Positions 61,941 to 64,000 of a stretch of 64,000 nucleotides of DNA are shown in pieces (position 1 is the first letter of the stretch; each line of letters starts with the position of its first letter). Position numbers and translations under genes: made by a program. The stretch lies in assembly GCA_900316675.1 (NCBI GenBank), contig ONDR01000006.1, positions 19,534 through 83,533 on the forward strand, in the 5' to 3' direction. Source of the DNA: an uncultured Bacteroidales bacterium. GTDB lineage: Bacteria > Bacteroidota > Bacteroidia > Bacteroidales > UBA932. Under the pieces are notes generated by a model. It was not told where the DNA came from and did no database searches. It saw only the letters and a list, made by a program, of their open reading frames with translations.

Positions 61941-63617
61941 ATGAAATCTTTCGACATAACATTTCCCTTCGGAAGGGAGCCCAGGATGGATGACATCCGC
62001 GTAAAGGCAGCCGCAGAGCTTCGCCTTCGCCGCAATGCGGTCATTAACGTAATAGATCCTTCAAAGTCTTTCCAGCCTGCTATGGCGGGAGCTGCCGCTA
62101 CCTGCCGCATCGTGCGTAAATCTATCGACGCCAGAGGTGATGCAAAGTGGGTGCTTCGCGTTGAGGCATACCTTGCAAGTGAAGATTATAAAGAGTATCA
62201 AATACCTGAGTATAAGGATGTTACTGCTGCTCCTGCGGTTATCGTAGTGGGTAGCGGTCCTGCCGGAATGTTCGCCGCCCTGAAGCTTCTGACCCTGGGC
62301 CTTAAGCCTGTCGTTCTGGAGCGCGGAAAAGACGTTCATGGACGTAAGAAAGATATCGCTGTGCTTAGCCGCGACGGTGTGCTGGATCCTGAATGCAACT
62401 ATTGCTACGGAGAGGGTGGTGCCGGTACTTTCTCTGACGGAAAGCTTTTCACCCGTTCTTCAAAGAGGGGCGACATCAGGGAGGTCCTTTACCAGCTGGT
62501 AGAGTTTGGTGCTGACCGCAGCATACTGGTCGATGCGCATCCGCACATCGGTACGGATAAACTGCCCCGCGTGGTGGAAAATATCCGCAAATGCGTGCTG
62601 GAGCACGGTGGAGAGTATCATTTCCAGAACCGTGTTTCCGATATTTCCAAGAATGAGGATGGCAGCTTTACCGTTAAGGCTGTTACTCCTGAGGGCGAGG
62701 CCGCATACAGTGCTGCTGCCGTTATCCTGGCAACGGGCCATTCCGCAAGGGATATTTATGAGCTGCTGTCAGCCAAGGGCTGTGAGCTTGAGGCCAAGGG
62801 TTTTGCGCTGGGTGTTCGCGTAGAGCATCCTCAGGCCCTTATCAACAAGATTCGTTACCGTGGCAATTGGGAGCCGGGCATGCCTGCCGCAGAGTACAGC
62901 TTTGTAGAGCAGGTTGTCGGTGCCGGTCCTGACGGCGAGCCTGCAGAGAGGGGAGTGTACTCTTTCTGCATGTGCCCGGGTGGTATTCTGGTTCCTTCTT
63001 CTACCGAAGATAAAACTGTGGTACTCAATGGTATGTCCAATTCTGCCCGTAATTCCAAGTGGGCCAATGCGGGTGTTGTTGTTTCTATAGAGCCTGGCGA
63101 TGAGCCGGAGAAGTATCGCTCTGCCGGTGCTTTCTCTCTTATGGATTTCCAGCGCGATGTAGAGCGCGGCATGTTTGACTATGTGGCCAAGCATAACAAG
63201 GGTGGCAATCCTTTTGCTGCTCCTGCCCAGAGGATGACGGATTTTTGCGAGGGTGAGCTTTCAAAGACTCTTCCGGAGTCTTCTTACCATCCTGGCGTTG
63301 TGTCCGCTCCGCTTCATGAGCTTTTGCCTGCAAATGTTGCAGAGAGGCTTCAGGAGGTGTTCCCGCTGGTAGATATGCACGGAATGCGTGGATATTACAC
63401 GCGTGATGCGCTTCTTCTTGGCGTTGAGTCCAGGACTTCTTCTCCGATTCGCATCGTGCGCGATAGGGAGAGCTACGAGTGCGGCCAGCTTCCGGGCCTT
63501 TATCCTTGCGGTGAGGGTGCCGGCTACGCAGGTGGCATCGTGTCCTCTGCTATCGACGGCATCAACTGCGCCGTCGCTGCCGCCGGTCGGATTTTAGGGG
63601 AGATGCCGGAGGCATAG
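61941..63617 (+). CDS. FAD-dependent dehydrogenase (COG2509-like)
   Basis: 558 residues. After a ~90-residue N-terminal extension of unknown role, a Rossmann FAD site 'VIVVGSGPAGMFAALKLLTLGLKPVVLERG' appears, then 'YCYGEGGAGTFSDGKLFTRS', 'LVDAHPHIGTDKLPRVVENIRK', 'VILATGHSARDIYELL', 'GVRVEHPQALIN' and the C-terminal 'LPGLYPCGEGAGYAGGIVSSAIDGI', where the FAD is closed off. This matches the broadly distributed uncharacterised FAD dehydrogenase family. Substrate unknown. Cotranscription with tsaD is likely. Confidence 0.87.
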   Translation: MKSFDITFPFGREPRMDDIRVKAAAELRLRRNAVINVIDPSKSFQPAMAGAAATCRIVRKSIDARGDAKWVLRVEAYLASEDYKEYQIPEYKDVTAAPAVIVVGSGPAGMFAALKLLTLGLKPVVLERGKDVHGRKKDIAVLSRDGVLDPECNYCYGEGGAGTFSDGKLFTRSSKRGDIREVLYQLVEFGADRSILVDAHPHIGTDKLPRVVENIRKCVLEHGGEYHFQNRVSDISKNEDGSFTVKAVTPEGEAAYSAAAVILATGHSARDIYELLSAKGCELEAKGFALGVRVEHPQALINKIRYRGNWEPGMPAAEYSFVEQVVGAGPDGEPAERGVYSFCMCPGGILVPSSTEDKTVVLNGMSNSARNSKWANAGVVVSIEPGDEPEKYRSAGAFSLMDFQRDVERGMFDYVAKHNKGGNPFAAPAQRMTDFCEGELSKTLPESSYHPGVVSAPLHELLPANVAERLQEVFPLVDMHGMRGYYTRDALLLGVESRTSSPIRIVRDRESYECGQLPGLYPCGEGAGYAGGIVSSAIDGINCAVAAAGRILGEMPEA

Positions 63618-64000
63618 CCACCCTACAATCCGGTTCTGCTATGCTTCATCCCTCCCAGAGACAGCTATCCTAGACGCTTTAACAAAGCAAATCGGAAGCC
63701 ATAGGCTGGGTTGACGGACCCCCTTCCGTGCGTGGTACACGGGGTCCCCAAAAAATGGAACATTTCTTTGGGGTGTCCTACGTGGGTGGCACGACCTTAC
63801 AACCCACCTATGGCTTCCGACCATCCGCCGTTGCTCGAGGGCTTTCCCAGAAAGCCTAGATTGATTATCAATTAGTTACATACTTTGCTTGTTGCACATG
63901 CACAACAAGCAAAGTACATAAGTAGCTGATACTCAGTGTTCGCATTTCCTATTTCATTTGCAATTGTCACAAGGATTGCTTAACTATTCTTATGGATTTT
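63618..64000. other. Non-coding window end with nested inverted repeats
   Basis: No convincing gene. Long stem TCGGAAGCCATAGGCTGGG (63692-63710, continuing TTG) pairs with a right arm at 63800-63820 apart from one bulged base. Within it CCCCAAA (63746-63752) pairs with TTTGGGG (63767-63773). A small hairpin GGCTTTC/GAAAGCC lies at 63840-63856. A perfect 14-bp inverted repeat TACTTTGCTTGTTG (63881-63894) / CAACAAGCAAAGTA (63903-63916) with an 8-base loop follows. It may be the left part of an element continuing beyond the window. Confidence 0.55.

Overview
The window looks like a chromosomal stretch from a member of the order Bacteroidales (Bacteroidota), possibly an uncultured gut or rumen lineage. 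The evidence is the gene families (fimbrillin/Mfa-type lipoproteins, DUF4249 with a TonB-dependent receptor, DUF4293, paired YitT proteins), lipoprotein signal peptides, and repeated use of the Bacteroidota promoter -7 element TAnnTTTG, sometimes with a -33 TTTG/TTG 19-20 bases upstream. Ordinary Shine-Dalgarno sites are mostly absent. I cannot name the genus from sequence alone.

Layout. 1-4307 (minus): a surface fimbria-like operon with an outer-membrane barrel protein, a FimB/Mfa2-like lipoprotein and three fimbrillin-type lipoproteins, the last running off the window edge. 4449-11310 (plus): an FAD/Fe-S D-2-hydroxyacid dehydrogenase, a PLP aminotransferase, and a small surface-glycan group (LicD, hexapeptide acyltransferase, GT4). 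11278-23455: DUF4293, nucleoside phosphorylase, a Clp ATPase without M-domain, gyrA, a TPR protein, phoH, capA, a SPOR lipoprotein, and an M28-peptidase-like/TonB-C fusion whose metal ligands look lost. 23462-33085: leuS, two yitT genes, a membrane-anchored AraC-type regulator, an RluA-type pseudouridine synthase, dnaK and trpS.

33098-40830 is an AT-richer island set into housekeeping genes. It holds a HigBA toxin-antitoxin pair and a complete type II-C CRISPR-Cas locus: tracrRNA, cas9 (1208 aa), cas1, cas2, a leader, 27 intact 36-base repeats with 27 spacers, a decayed terminal repeat and a terminator. The tracrRNA gene, with a full promoter, anti-repeat, nexus-like stem and terminator, lies inside the predicted 5' leader of the cas9 mRNA on the opposite strand. 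The cas9 leader is therefore fully antisense to tracrRNA and itself resembles the CRISPR repeat. This is the most interesting arrangement in the window.

40829-47303: CYTH, nadD, gmk, fba, pckA and recQ. 47300-60833 is a nearly gapless eight-gene minus-strand run: tamB, an RsmI-like methyltransferase, mtaB, an MBL hydrolase, a small secreted protein, a TonB-dependent receptor, DUF4249, and an MG2 protein ending in a TonB-plug-like domain. 60915-63617: tsaD and an FAD dehydrogenase. The last 380 bases carry nested inverted repeats but no convincing gene. No rRNA, tRNA or intact insertion sequence was seen.
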